From: Bacteroidales bacterium
GTDB lineage: Bacteria > Bacteroidota > Bacteroidia > Bacteroidales > Muribaculaceae
DNA length: 64,000 nucleotides
Direction of reading: 5' to 3'
Assembly: GCA_014800815.1 (NCBI GenBank)
Contig: JAAVFI010000079.1
Span: 1-64,000, forward strand
This document shows positions 15,947 through 24,305 of the stretch, in pieces. A program made the position numbers and the translations under genes. The notes beneath the pieces were generated by a model. It searched no databases. It was not told the origin of the DNA and worked only from the letters and a program-made list of their open reading frames with translations. Each line of letters starts with the position of its first letter. Within the stretch, counting starts at the first letter, position 1.

Positions 15947-15975
15947 GTCAGGCGGTGAAGTTCGCCGAGCCTGAC
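15947..15975. repeat. Palindrome in the ldcA promoter/leader
   Basis: GTCAGGC (15947-15953) and GCCTGAC (15969-15975) are exact inverted arms. Inside them GGTGAA and TTCGCC also nearly pair. It lies just downstream of the -7 element, covering the likely start site, so it could be an operator, an RNA hairpin, or the terminator stem of the upstream phosphatase gene (without a T run). Confidence 0.45.
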
Positions 15976-16005
15976 AAAATTACCAAATTATTTTTGCTTC
16001 ACAAA
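15975..16005 (-). promoter_or_regulatory. Promoter of ldcA
   Basis: On the minus strand TTTG (16005-16002), 19 bases and TAATTTTG (15982-15975) match the Bacteroidetes consensus. Confidence 0.65.
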
Positions 16006-16649
16006 ATCAAGTCGATAATCTGCGCCGGAGTGGATATTATATGGTCGGCGTAGGCGTCTTTGAGTTCGTGTATGGGGCGGAATCCCCATGTGACGCCTAC
16101 CGATTCGACGCAGGCGCGGCGTGCGGTCTCCATATCCACGCCCGAGTCGCCCACATACAGTACCTGAGCTTTGGGCGTGGGGCACATGCTCAGAGCCTTG
16201 AATACAATCGAGGGGTCGGGTTTGCGGGGCATGCCCTCCATGTTTCCGAGTATTGCCTTGAAGTTGGCGTTGGGGAAGTACCGGGCTATGATTTTCGTCA
16301 CTGCCTCCTGATATTTGTTGGATGTCACGGCGAGATTTACCCCGCGGGCTGTCAAATCTTCCAGGAGTTCGGGAATGCCGGGATACGGCTTTGTGGCATC
16401 GCAGCAGTGCTCGTCGTAGTACTCCTTGAAGTGCTCCAGGGCCGTGTTTACGTTCATCTCTGAGCGGGCTTCGGCAGGAAGCGCGCGTTCGATAAGTTTG
16501 GCCACGCCGTTGCCTACCATATTGGGGTAGACCCATAGTCCGTGGGGCGGAAATCCCATGGACTTCATGGCGTGATTGGTGGCATTCGCGAGGTCGTCGA
16601 TAGTATTGAGCAGAGTGCCGTCGAGGTCAAAAATTACGAGCGATTTCAT
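15999..16649 (-). CDS. gph: HAD hydrolase, phosphoglycolate phosphatase type
   Basis: This 216-residue haloacid-dehalogenase phosphatase has motif I FDLDGTLLNT (residues 8-17), motif II AVTSNK, a motif III lysine near NMEGMPRKPDP and motif IV VLYVGDSGVDMETARRA. It belongs to the Gph-like subgroup with a helical cap, which usually removes phosphoglycolate or similar small phosphates. The gene starts 4 bases after the end of tamL, so it is translated from the same message. The exact substrate is not certain. Confidence 0.8.
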   Translation of the reverse strand: MKSLVIFDLDGTLLNTIDDLANATNHAMKSMGFPPHGLWVYPNMVGNGVAKLIERALPAEARSEMNVNTALEHFKEYYDEHCCDATKPYPGIPELLEDLTARGVNLAVTSNKYQEAVTKIIARYFPNANFKAILGNMEGMPRKPDPSIVFKALSMCPTPKAQVLYVGDSGVDMETARRACVESVGVTWGFRPIHELKDAYADHIISTPAQIIDLIL

Positions 16650-16653
16650 AAGC

Positions 16654-19002
16654 TTAGAAAGGATAGCCCACCGAGAAATGGAAGTTGGCGTCGCGACTCC
16701 ACTTGGGGTGGATTATAGGCCAACGTTCCTGATTCATAGCGGGGTTGTGCGCCTTGAGACCGAGGTCGAAGCGCAGGAGGAAATATGTGAAGTCAAGACG
16801 GATACCGACGCCGTAGGCTGCCGCTATCTGCTTGTAGAACGTGTCGAAACGGAATACGCCGCCGGGCTGAGTGGCATAGTCGCGTATGGTCCAGATATTG
16901 CCGGCGTCGACGAAGAGCGCTCCCTCTATCACCCAAAAAAGTTTGGCGCGGTATTCGAGCGAGAGTTCGAGGTCGATGTCGCCGCACTGGTTTATGAAGT
17001 CGGTCACCGAGTTGCGCGCATCGTAGGCTCCGGGGCCGAGGGTTCGCACGCCCCAGCCGCGCACGCCGTTGGCGCCGCCGGCGTAGAATCGCTTCTCGAA
17101 GGGCACCATGGTAGAGTTGCCGTAGGGCCACACTATACCGAAGCCTCCGTGAGCCGATATCGAGTTGCGGTAGTTGAAATTATGGGTGTAGGTGTAGTCG
17201 AACTGGCCTTTGAGATACTGCGCATATTGTATGCCGAGTATCTTGTAGACGCCGTCGGAGCGCTTCTGGCCTACGAGGTTTGATATTCCGTAGAGCAGGT
17301 TACCGGCCGACTCCGCCGATACGCGCAGGGTGTTGATGTCGGACTGTACGGAGTGTACGTTGGCCGTGGCGTCGGGCATGCGTTTGTTTGTGCGGTAGAA
17401 TGTATAGCCCATTCGCATGATGAAGTGGTCTTCGTAGCTGTAGCGCAGCAGGGGGTTGTCTGGGGCTATCTCGTCGATGAAGTTGATGCTCGAGCGGGGC
17501 AGTCGCACGTAGTTGATGTCTATCAGGTCGTAGGTCTGGCTGCGGGTGTAGTCGGCGCGATGCTGCTGCCACTTCCATTTCCACGCCGTACCGAATATTA
17601 CGCGGGTGTACTCGGGACGCTCCTGGTAGTTGGCCGATATGGAAAATTCTGTAGATGCGAGCACCTTCTGCTTGAACGAGCGGGAGAGGAAGGGGCACTC
17701 GAATTTCGGGAAGGTGATGCCCACTTCACCGGCAAACTCGGTGTAGCGGTTGTTGATAAGTCCGTCGAAATTTCCCGACAGACTCTCGTAGGACCCGCGG
17801 AACTTCGCCGTAAGCAATTCCGAGCCGCGGGCAAGGTTTCGGTGCTGATATGTGAAGCCGAGTCCGGCGCCGAGGTCTCCTTCCGAGTTGGTGCCTTCAA
17901 GTTCTACGGTTATGGTCTGCTTCTTGTTGCGCGACAGGTGGATATATACGTCGAGCAATCCTATGTTGCCGACGGTACCGGCCGGTTCCATTTCGATGTT
18001 TATAAACTTGACAATGGCCAGACGCCCCAATGCCTCATAGGTGCGTTCGACCGCCCGTGCCGAGTATGGGCGTCCGGTACGGATATGGCACATCTCGTCA
18101 AGGATCGAGGGGGTGAGGTATCTGTCCTTGCCGTAGACCACGGAGATATTGCGATAATCGACAGTGTCGCATACGGCGGCATCTATTCCCGAGTCGTCGA
18201 GCACATATATCACCTTTCGGATATCGTAGCGGTGGTGCACGTCGGGCGCGAGGGCCGATAGTGCTCCCGAAACGCCGCCTGCCTTTTCCTTGGGCGGAAG
18301 CAGGTTGAGCTGGAGCGACACCAGGCGGCTGCCGGCGATAGTGTCGGCGGTGTAGGATATGTATTCGCGGTTGAAATCGTAGTAGCCGCGGTTGCGGAGC
18401 TCGCGTGTGAGGCGTGAGCGCTCGTTGTCGAGCTCGGTAAGGTCGAGGAGCATGCCCGGGCGGAGTCCCGACTCATTGTGTACCGACATCACTATCCGTC
18501 TCAGTGTGGTGTCGGGAATGTGGTAGCCCATAGAGCCTATGCGCAGAGGGTCGCCCGCGTTGATGTGGTACTTGAGCGACATTTTTTTGCCGTGCGATAC
18601 GGTGTCGGCCGTTACCGAGGCATTTGTGTAACCGTTGTTTACCAGGGCCTGGCGCAGCTGTCTTGCCGAGGCTTCGGTAAGATTTTCGTCGTAAATCACC
18701 GGCGGCTGACCCATGCGTCTCAGCCAGCGGTTGTACCACTTTGAGGAGTCGCGGCCCGAGAGGCTGTACATGCCGAGCTGGAGTTTGGTGAATCCGAGTA
18801 CTTTGTGGTTAGGAGTCTGACGCAGGAAGTTGTATAGCTCGGTGCTCTCGATATCGTCGCGGTCGTCCACCTCGATAGATACCTTGTCGAGCAGATACTC
18901 ACCGTCGGGAACATGCTTTGTCGAGGAGCATCCGCATACAGCCGTGAGCATCACGGCAGACAGTAAGTAGAGCAGAGTCCGTCCTGCGGAGCTTCGGGTC
19001 AT
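16654..19002 (-). CDS. tamL: TamL-type outer-membrane assembly lipoprotein (BamA/TamA superfamily)
   Basis: This 782-residue protein has a lipoprotein signal (MTRSSAGRTLLYLLSAVML, then VCGCSS), POTRA-like repeats in the first ~400 residues and a C-terminal 16-strand Omp85 barrel. The barrel includes GGANGVRGWGVRTLGPG, the conserved VRGW lid-lock region, and ends NFHFSVGYPF. Bacteroidetes carry such BamA-superfamily lipoproteins to help insert outer-membrane proteins. I use the ATG at 19002, because the lipobox then falls at the right distance and the codon overlaps the stop of the upstream histidine kinase (ATGA). No tamB-like gene is adjacent, which is unusual. Confidence 0.85.
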   Translation of the reverse strand: MTRSSAGRTLLYLLSAVMLTAVCGCSSTKHVPDGEYLLDKVSIEVDDRDDIESTELYNFLRQTPNHKVLGFTKLQLGMYSLSGRDSSKWYNRWLRRMGQPPVIYDENLTEASARQLRQALVNNGYTNASVTADTVSHGKKMSLKYHINAGDPLRIGSMGYHIPDTTLRRIVMSVHNESGLRPGMLLDLTELDNERSRLTRELRNRGYYDFNREYISYTADTIAGSRLVSLQLNLLPPKEKAGGVSGALSALAPDVHHRYDIRKVIYVLDDSGIDAAVCDTVDYRNISVVYGKDRYLTPSILDEMCHIRTGRPYSARAVERTYEALGRLAIVKFINIEMEPAGTVGNIGLLDVYIHLSRNKKQTITVELEGTNSEGDLGAGLGFTYQHRNLARGSELLTAKFRGSYESLSGNFDGLINNRYTEFAGEVGITFPKFECPFLSRSFKQKVLASTEFSISANYQERPEYTRVIFGTAWKWKWQQHRADYTRSQTYDLIDINYVRLPRSSINFIDEIAPDNPLLRYSYEDHFIMRMGYTFYRTNKRMPDATANVHSVQSDINTLRVSAESAGNLLYGISNLVGQKRSDGVYKILGIQYAQYLKGQFDYTYTHNFNYRNSISAHGGFGIVWPYGNSTMVPFEKRFYAGGANGVRGWGVRTLGPGAYDARNSVTDFINQCGDIDLELSLEYRAKLFWVIEGALFVDAGNIWTIRDYATQPGGVFRFDTFYKQIAAAYGVGIRLDFTYFLLRFDLGLKAHNPAMNQERWPIIHPKWSRDANFHFSVGYPF

Positions 19003-21098
19003 AAAGGAAGTGTCAGTATAAAACGGGCACCTTTGTGATAGTCCGTGTCTACTTCTACGGTGCCTCCGAGCAGACGCGCTATAAGACGCGATATGTACAG
19101 GCCGAGTCCGCAACCCTTAAATGATGTGTCGAGCTGCTTGAAGCGGGTGAAAATCTCCTCTTCCTGTCCGGCAGGGATGCCGATGCCGGTGTCGGATACG
19201 ATGAACATGAGCTCTTTGCGGTCTTTCGACAACTTGTATTCGAGCTGTATAGAGCCGTTCTCGGTGAACTTGTCGGCATTCTTGAGCAGGTTTACAAGTA
19301 TCTGTACCACACGCTGCGGGTCGGTGTCGATGATTACGTCGGGCATGCCTGAGGGGTCGAACACGAGCTTTACGTCGGGCTTCGATGTACGGCGGTTTTC
19401 GAATACCGTATCGACGGCCATTTCGCACATCACTGAAGCCTGGGTAGGCTTGCGCTGTAGCGACAGATTGCCGTTCTCAGCCGAAGCTATATCGAGCACA
19501 TCGTTGACGAGCGTGAGCAGGAGATGCGAATTGAGGTCGATGATGTGAGCGAAGCGTTCGAGGTAGTTGCGTTTTTCGTCGGGAATGCAATCTACAATCA
19601 GGTGGGTGTACTCGACGATAGCTTCGAGCGGTGTGCGCACTTCATGACTCATATTGTTGATGAAGTCCGACTTCATGCGGTCGGCGCTGTGAGCCTTGTC
19701 GCGGGCTTCGATAAGGGCATCCTGAGCTTTCTTGAGCACATTGCGCTCTTCGCGCAGGTTCTTTACCGCATGTTTCAACTGGGCTGCGAGAGCCTTGTTG
19801 CGGCGGTTCTGGCGGGCAAGGAATACAATAGTGACCACGAGGAGCACAAACACCAGAATGATGCTTGCTGTCATCAGCATCTGCTTGTGAGCGGCTTCTT
19901 CGCGCTCGGCGTCGATATTGGTTGACTGTCCCTCCCGCATACGTGTTACAAAGTCGAGCAATTTCAGCTCCTTGTCGCGCTCCACATTCTTTTGTTTCTG
20001 TCGGTCGCGGTAGAGGTCGGAGAGACTGTCGGCCGCGTGCAGTCGTATGCTCTCCATGCCCGATTTTGCTGCAGCATCTTCGAGGGCGGTGTATAGCTGT
20101 ATGTGATACTTGCTGTTGGCCGGTACCGCTATGGCGTCGAGGAGGTAGGGCACGGCTTCTTCATAGCGTTCCTTCGCCATGAGATAGTATGCAATAGTGC
20201 GCGGATTGTTCTGATAGTCGGCCTCTATCTGTGAATTATGGGCTACGAGGTCAAGGATTGCCTTGTGGAACTGCTCCACCTCAAGCGGCGCAAGCACCTT
20301 GTAGTTTGCGAGCATCCGTCGGTAGCAGTTGTACTTGTCAATCTCGAGTTTGCGGAATTTCCTGCCGTTGGCCGCATGAGCCACGCTCAGGGAGTCGATG
20401 ATGTTGAGAGTCTTTTTGTCGATACGCACGGCATCTTCAGCGCGGTCGTTGCGCGAATATGTGCTTGCAGCGCGTGTGTACACCAGATTTCGCACCGCAC
20501 CTACGGGTAGCGGACTTTTCTCCACAAGTTTTTCGAGCTGACCTTCGTAGAGCACAAGGAGGTCGCCCTTGCTCGTTTCGGCAATGCGGTTGCAGATAGA
20601 GAATAGCAGTGCAATCTGCTCCTTGTAGTCGGCGGGCGTGTCCATGGTGTGACGTAGGATGAGCGACTGCAGCGAAGTGGCGCTGTCCTTAGGATTTTCT
20701 TTCAGGAAAGTCTCGGTGCGCAGCAGGTCGATAAAAAGCGTTACCTCGTCGACACGCAGCGAGGGATCGAAATCTTTCATCTTGTCGCGCAGAGAGTTGA
20801 GGCTCATGGCATCGCCGCTCGCAAGGTTGGCGCGGTGCATAATGGCCGTGATCTGTGCCGTGGTGTCGCGGGCTGCGCGCGCCGCTCTGTACACGCGTTG
20901 GGCAGCTTCCTGACGGTGCTCCGTGCCGGTCGACAGGTCGAAGATGTCGAAGAGAATCTTGGTGCTGTCGGCAGGGGTCGCAGCCGTCTGCAGGCAGTCT
21001 TCAAGACTGTCTATGAGCTCGGCCCGTCGGTCGTTGGAGGCCTCTATGGCAAGAGTGGATATGATGAGGACAAAAAGCCCGAGTATAAATCGTTTCAT
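18999..21098 (-). CDS. Sensor histidine kinase with helical periplasmic domain
   Basis: This 699-residue kinase has a signal/anchor (KRFILGLFVLIISTLAIEA), about 380 residues of TPR-like helices, one transmembrane segment (MLMTASIILVFVLLVVTIVF) and a coiled coil. The HisKA motif FINNMSHEVRTPLEAIVEY carries the phospho-acceptor His. The HATPase domain has LVNLLKNADKFT, VSDTGIGIPAG and GCGLGLYISRLIARLLGGT. There is no receiver domain and no response regulator nearby. Its stop overlaps the start of tamL by four bases, so the two are translationally coupled, suggesting a link between envelope sensing and outer-membrane assembly. The signal is unknown. The -7 element is at 21120-21127. Confidence 0.88.
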   Translation of the reverse strand: MKRFILGLFVLIISTLAIEASNDRRAELIDSLEDCLQTAATPADSTKILFDIFDLSTGTEHRQEAAQRVYRAARAARDTTAQITAIMHRANLASGDAMSLNSLRDKMKDFDPSLRVDEVTLFIDLLRTETFLKENPKDSATSLQSLILRHTMDTPADYKEQIALLFSICNRIAETSKGDLLVLYEGQLEKLVEKSPLPVGAVRNLVYTRAASTYSRNDRAEDAVRIDKKTLNIIDSLSVAHAANGRKFRKLEIDKYNCYRRMLANYKVLAPLEVEQFHKAILDLVAHNSQIEADYQNNPRTIAYYLMAKERYEEAVPYLLDAIAVPANSKYHIQLYTALEDAAAKSGMESIRLHAADSLSDLYRDRQKQKNVERDKELKLLDFVTRMREGQSTNIDAEREEAAHKQMLMTASIILVFVLLVVTIVFLARQNRRNKALAAQLKHAVKNLREERNVLKKAQDALIEARDKAHSADRMKSDFINNMSHEVRTPLEAIVEYTHLIVDCIPDEKRNYLERFAHIIDLNSHLLLTLVNDVLDIASAENGNLSLQRKPTQASVMCEMAVDTVFENRRTSKPDVKLVFDPSGMPDVIIDTDPQRVVQILVNLLKNADKFTENGSIQLEYKLSKDRKELMFIVSDTGIGIPAGQEEEIFTRFKQLDTSFKGCGLGLYISRLIARLLGGTVEVDTDYHKGARFILTLPL

Positions 21099-21119
21099 TG
21101 CAAGATTTCAACTGAATTG

Positions 21120-21127
21120 CAAATTTA
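21120..21127 (-). promoter_or_regulatory. -7 element TAAATTTG for the histidine kinase-tamL-gph operon
   Basis: On the minus strand TAAATTTG precedes the ATG at 21098 by 21 bases. The three genes downstream overlap or are 4 bases apart, so this is likely the operon promoter. No clear -33 element. Confidence 0.5.
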
Positions 21128-21194
21128 GCTAAAATCCTCGAAAAATCATAGCGTACGGCCATGATAGTGTGGTGTCACGACAAAAAATACCGTT

Positions 21195-22292
21195 TTATTC
21201 TCCGGCGACAGGTTCAAGTTTGACGGCAGCTCCTGTGGCTGTGTCGAAGGTGACCGAGTAAGGCTCCTTTTTGTCGGTAAAGAGTGCGGGATTCAGACCG
21301 AATACCACGCCGAGCTGTGCAAGGTCGACCTCTTCGGATGCAACGGGGCGACCGGCATAGCTTACCGTCACGAGGGCGCGTCCGGGGATGCGGTATGCCA
21401 CACCACCCTTGGGGAAGGTCTTGAGCTCGCCTTTATCGGTGAGGGGCAGCTCAGCGCGTTCGAGAACTTTGACATCAAGGGTGACCGGAGCTCCGGCAAG
21501 GTTGTCGGAGGGGATGATGCCGTCGACAGCCGACAGTCGGGCTATGACATTGTCGCGAACCTCGTCGGAATCGGGCACGAATGTAATCTTCTCTACCACG
21601 GTACGCGAGGTCTTCACGCCGGCAAACATCGCGGTGAGAGCGGCTTCCTGTGCCGCAAGATTGTCGAGGACAAGCTTCATTGCAGCGCCGTCGGCAGGCG
21701 GATTGTCTGCCTGACCCGAAAGGATGTCGGAGCGGGTTTCGCGGAGCTCGAATATACGCTGTGCGGCAAGTTCGGCTTTCTTGGAAGTGGAGGAGCTGCG
21801 TGCCATGTCTTGCGTAACGGCCTGAGCCGCAGCGGGGCCCTCGAGAGGCGAAGGAGTGGCCGCGCGGGGAGCCGGTATGGCGGGAGCTTTACTCTCGGGA
21901 GCGCCGTCGCCGTTGATTGCCAGAGGGAGACCCTCGGGAGTGAGAGTCATCGAAGCCGATGTACCGTTCTTGAACTGGGCAGTCCAGCGGTTGTCGGCAT
22001 CAGGAATGCCGCGGGGAACAATAGTCACACTCTTCAGCTTGGCGGCGCGGCCTGCAGTGGTCACGGCGTCGTTGATACCCAGGTGACGGCGTGCATAGTT
22101 GTAGAACTCGCCGGGCGTCTCTTCTGAAATCTCAGCCTCAAGATATATATCGAGGGCTGTGAGCGGCAGAGAGTAAGTCAGACCGTAGTCCGAAGCCTTT
22201 CCGGCAGTGATTTTCTGAGAAGTCTGGGCGTTGGCCGCGCTTCCTGTGAGAACTATTGCAGCTGCGGCAATTGCCGCGGTGAGTATTTTCAT
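21195..22292 (-). CDS. DUF4831 family secreted protein
   Basis: This 365-residue protein has a cleavable signal peptide (MKILTAAIAAAAIVLTGSAANAQ). It has the layout of the Bacteroidetes DUF4831 family: an N-terminal part with YGLTYSLPLTALDIYLEAEI, an alanine/proline-rich linker near residues 130-165, and the conserved FELRETRSDILSGQADN followed by VVEKITFVPD. The function of the family is unknown. It starts 14 bases after the nnr stop, so it is probably co-transcribed with nnr. No catalytic motif is visible. Confidence 0.82.
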   Translation of the reverse strand: MKILTAAIAAAAIVLTGSAANAQTSQKITAGKASDYGLTYSLPLTALDIYLEAEISEETPGEFYNYARRHLGINDAVTTAGRAAKLKSVTIVPRGIPDADNRWTAQFKNGTSASMTLTPEGLPLAINGDGAPESKAPAIPAPRAATPSPLEGPAAAQAVTQDMARSSSTSKKAELAAQRIFELRETRSDILSGQADNPPADGAAMKLVLDNLAAQEAALTAMFAGVKTSRTVVEKITFVPDSDEVRDNVIARLSAVDGIIPSDNLAGAPVTLDVKVLERAELPLTDKGELKTFPKGGVAYRIPGRALVTVSYAGRPVASEEVDLAQLGVVFGLNPALFTDKKEPYSVTFDTATGAAVKLEPVAGE

Positions 22293-22306
22293 AGCTGTGG
22301 GGGTGA

Positions 22307-23908
22307 TTAAGCGCCCTGGCGGCGCGGATTAAGGATAGAGTCTATTGCCGGACCTACGGCATCGGCTATGTCTTCGGCCGTGGTGCCGGCTATTCCGTTG
22401 ATTTTGGCTGATATGCGTCCGGCCACGCCGTGGAGGTATACAGCGGCCACTGCGGCTACTTCGGGCATCATCTTCTGTGCCACAAGGCCTGCCATGAGGC
22501 CTGTAAGCACATCGCCGCTGCCCGCTGTGGCAAGGGCTTCTGTTCCCGACGAATTCACTATCACCGAGCCGTCGGGCCATACGGTGAATGTGTAGTGGCC
22601 TTTGAGCACCACTATGAATTTGTGAATCGCCGAAATCTCGAGAGCCTTGAGCAGACGCTGCGACTGTGTGATGTGAGGGCCGAACATGCGGTCGAACTCG
22701 CCGGCATGCGGGGTGATGATAGACCTTGCGGGTATGAAATCGATCATCGACGGACGCTCCGATATGCAGTTGAGGGCGTCGGCGTCGAGGATGAGCGGCT
22801 TGCCCGTGGCGAAGCAGGATTTCAGGAATATCTCGAGGCCTCGTACGGTCTCGTCGGTGTGTCCCAGGCCGGGGCCTATGGCCACGCCCTGACAGTCGCG
22901 CGGATTCTCGAAATGATGAATGGCGGTGTCGCCGCCGTCGGTAACATACATGGCCGACGGTACGGCCGACTGCATGACGTAGAATCCGCAGCGCGGGCCG
23001 TGGCAGGTGACTTTGCCGCATCCCGAGCGCGTGGCGGCTCGCGTGGCGAGTACGGCGGCGCCGAGCATGCCGTAGCTGCCGGCGAATATCAGCGCTTCGC
23101 CGAGGTCGGCTTTCGATGCGTAGGCCTGACGGACCGGGAGCACCGTGCGTACCGCCCTGGCATCTATGATGCGCGATGTGCACCTTACTGCAGCCATAGC
23201 GTCGGCGTCGAAAGGTACGTCGAGGGTCTTCCAGCGGCCTATAAGTTCGGCATTCTCTGGCATGAAGAATGCCAGAGTGGGGCCGACAAGGGTGAGCGTG
23301 AGGTCGGCATGGACTATGTTGCGGTTGACCATGCCGACGGTAAGGTCGGTAATCATTCCCGAAGGCAAATCTATGGAAATCACCTTGGGGGAATGTTCGT
23401 TGATAAACCGTGCTACGGCCTGATAGCCACCCTTGAGCGGCTTGCGGTATTCGCTGCCGAAGATGCCGTCGATTACCACGGTACGGCGGTTCATGTCGGG
23501 CATGGTGAATCCGGGGCCCGGATTTATCACCTCCTCGAGATATTCTTCGCTGCAGGCCTCCACAAACTCGTCGCGTGCGCGGAGGGCGTCGTAGGATAGC
23601 ATGTCGCCCCCGATGTTGAAGAGAATCACCCCCGCCTTGATGCCGCGGCTGTGAAGCAGACGCGCCGCCGACATGGCGTAAGCACCGCAGATGCCGTCGC
23701 CGGCGAATACAAGTACTTCGGTTTCGGGTCTCACACCGAACGCCAGGACCTCGGCGGCCACCTGTTCGCCTACGGATGTGACGAAAGAGTGCCGGCGGTC
23801 GAGCATCAGCTCCCGTCGGCCTTCGTCGAGCTCCTCGATTTCATCGAGGCGACCTATCGTGGCATCGACAATTTCTTCGATCTCCGCAGGGGTATAGACA
23901 TTCTTCAT
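22307..23908 (-). CDS. nnr: Bifunctional NAD(P)HX epimerase/dehydratase, epimerase site altered
   Basis: This 533-residue two-domain enzyme repairs hydrated NADH and NADPH. The C-terminal dehydratase (from ~245) is well kept: GVAIGPGLGHTDE, LILDADALNCI, IITPHAGEFDRMFG, VVLKGHYT and TEALATAGSGDVLTGLMAGL. The N-terminal YjeF domain keeps the fold (VVIDGIFGSEYRKP, ISIDLPSGM). However, the nucleotide/cation motif normally read as GxGNNGGDG is GDGICGAYAM at residues 70-79, without the paired Asn and the Gly-Gly-Asp. The epimerase half may be inactive or changed. It is followed at 14 bases by the DUF4831 gene. Confidence 0.85.
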   Translation of the reverse strand: MKNVYTPAEIEEIVDATIGRLDEIEELDEGRRELMLDRRHSFVTSVGEQVAAEVLAFGVRPETEVLVFAGDGICGAYAMSAARLLHSRGIKAGVILFNIGGDMLSYDALRARDEFVEACSEEYLEEVINPGPGFTMPDMNRRTVVIDGIFGSEYRKPLKGGYQAVARFINEHSPKVISIDLPSGMITDLTVGMVNRNIVHADLTLTLVGPTLAFFMPENAELIGRWKTLDVPFDADAMAAVRCTSRIIDARAVRTVLPVRQAYASKADLGEALIFAGSYGMLGAAVLATRAATRSGCGKVTCHGPRCGFYVMQSAVPSAMYVTDGGDTAIHHFENPRDCQGVAIGPGLGHTDETVRGLEIFLKSCFATGKPLILDADALNCISERPSMIDFIPARSIITPHAGEFDRMFGPHITQSQRLLKALEISAIHKFIVVLKGHYTFTVWPDGSVIVNSSGTEALATAGSGDVLTGLMAGLVAQKMMPEVAAVAAVYLHGVAGRISAKINGIAGTTAEDIADAVGPAIDSILNPRRQGA

Positions 23909-23938
23909 TCGGGCACGGTTTACGACAGTATAACGTGA

Positions 23939-24256
23939 TTAGAGTGCGAGGAGTTCGTCGATTTTTGCGCGGATAGCGTCGGCTTTCTGTCCGCCTACGA
24001 GTCGAAGGTCGGTCTTTTTGCCGTCTTTGAAGAAGAGGATTGTGGGGAGGCTGCGGATATTGTTTTCGCTGCAGAAATCGTTTTCTTCATCTACATTATA
24101 TTTACCTATCACTGCACGACCTTCGTATTCCTTGGCAAGTTCCTCGATAATAGGGGCCATGGCCATGCAGGGGCCGCACCAGGTGGCCCAGAAGTCAACT
24201 ACTACGGGTTTCCCGCTCGCGATAATTTCAGCTACATTTTCGTCGGTAAAAGTCAT
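23939..24256 (-). CDS. trxA: Thioredoxin
   Basis: This 105-residue cytoplasmic thioredoxin has the redox motif WATWCGPC near residue 30 and the cis-proline region SLPTILFFKDGKK. It reduces protein disulfides using electrons from thioredoxin reductase. It lies between dnaE and nnr on the same strand. A second, distinct thioredoxin is encoded at 32037-32354. Confidence 0.93.
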   Translation of the reverse strand: MTFTDENVAEIIASGKPVVVDFWATWCGPCMAMAPIIEELAKEYEGRAVIGKYNVDEENDFCSENNIRSLPTILFFKDGKKTDLRLVGGQKADAIRAKIDELLAL

Positions 24257-24305
24257 TGTTGTGATTCTTTGAGGTTTATGTTTGGTTTTTCGATAGAGTC
24301 AATTT

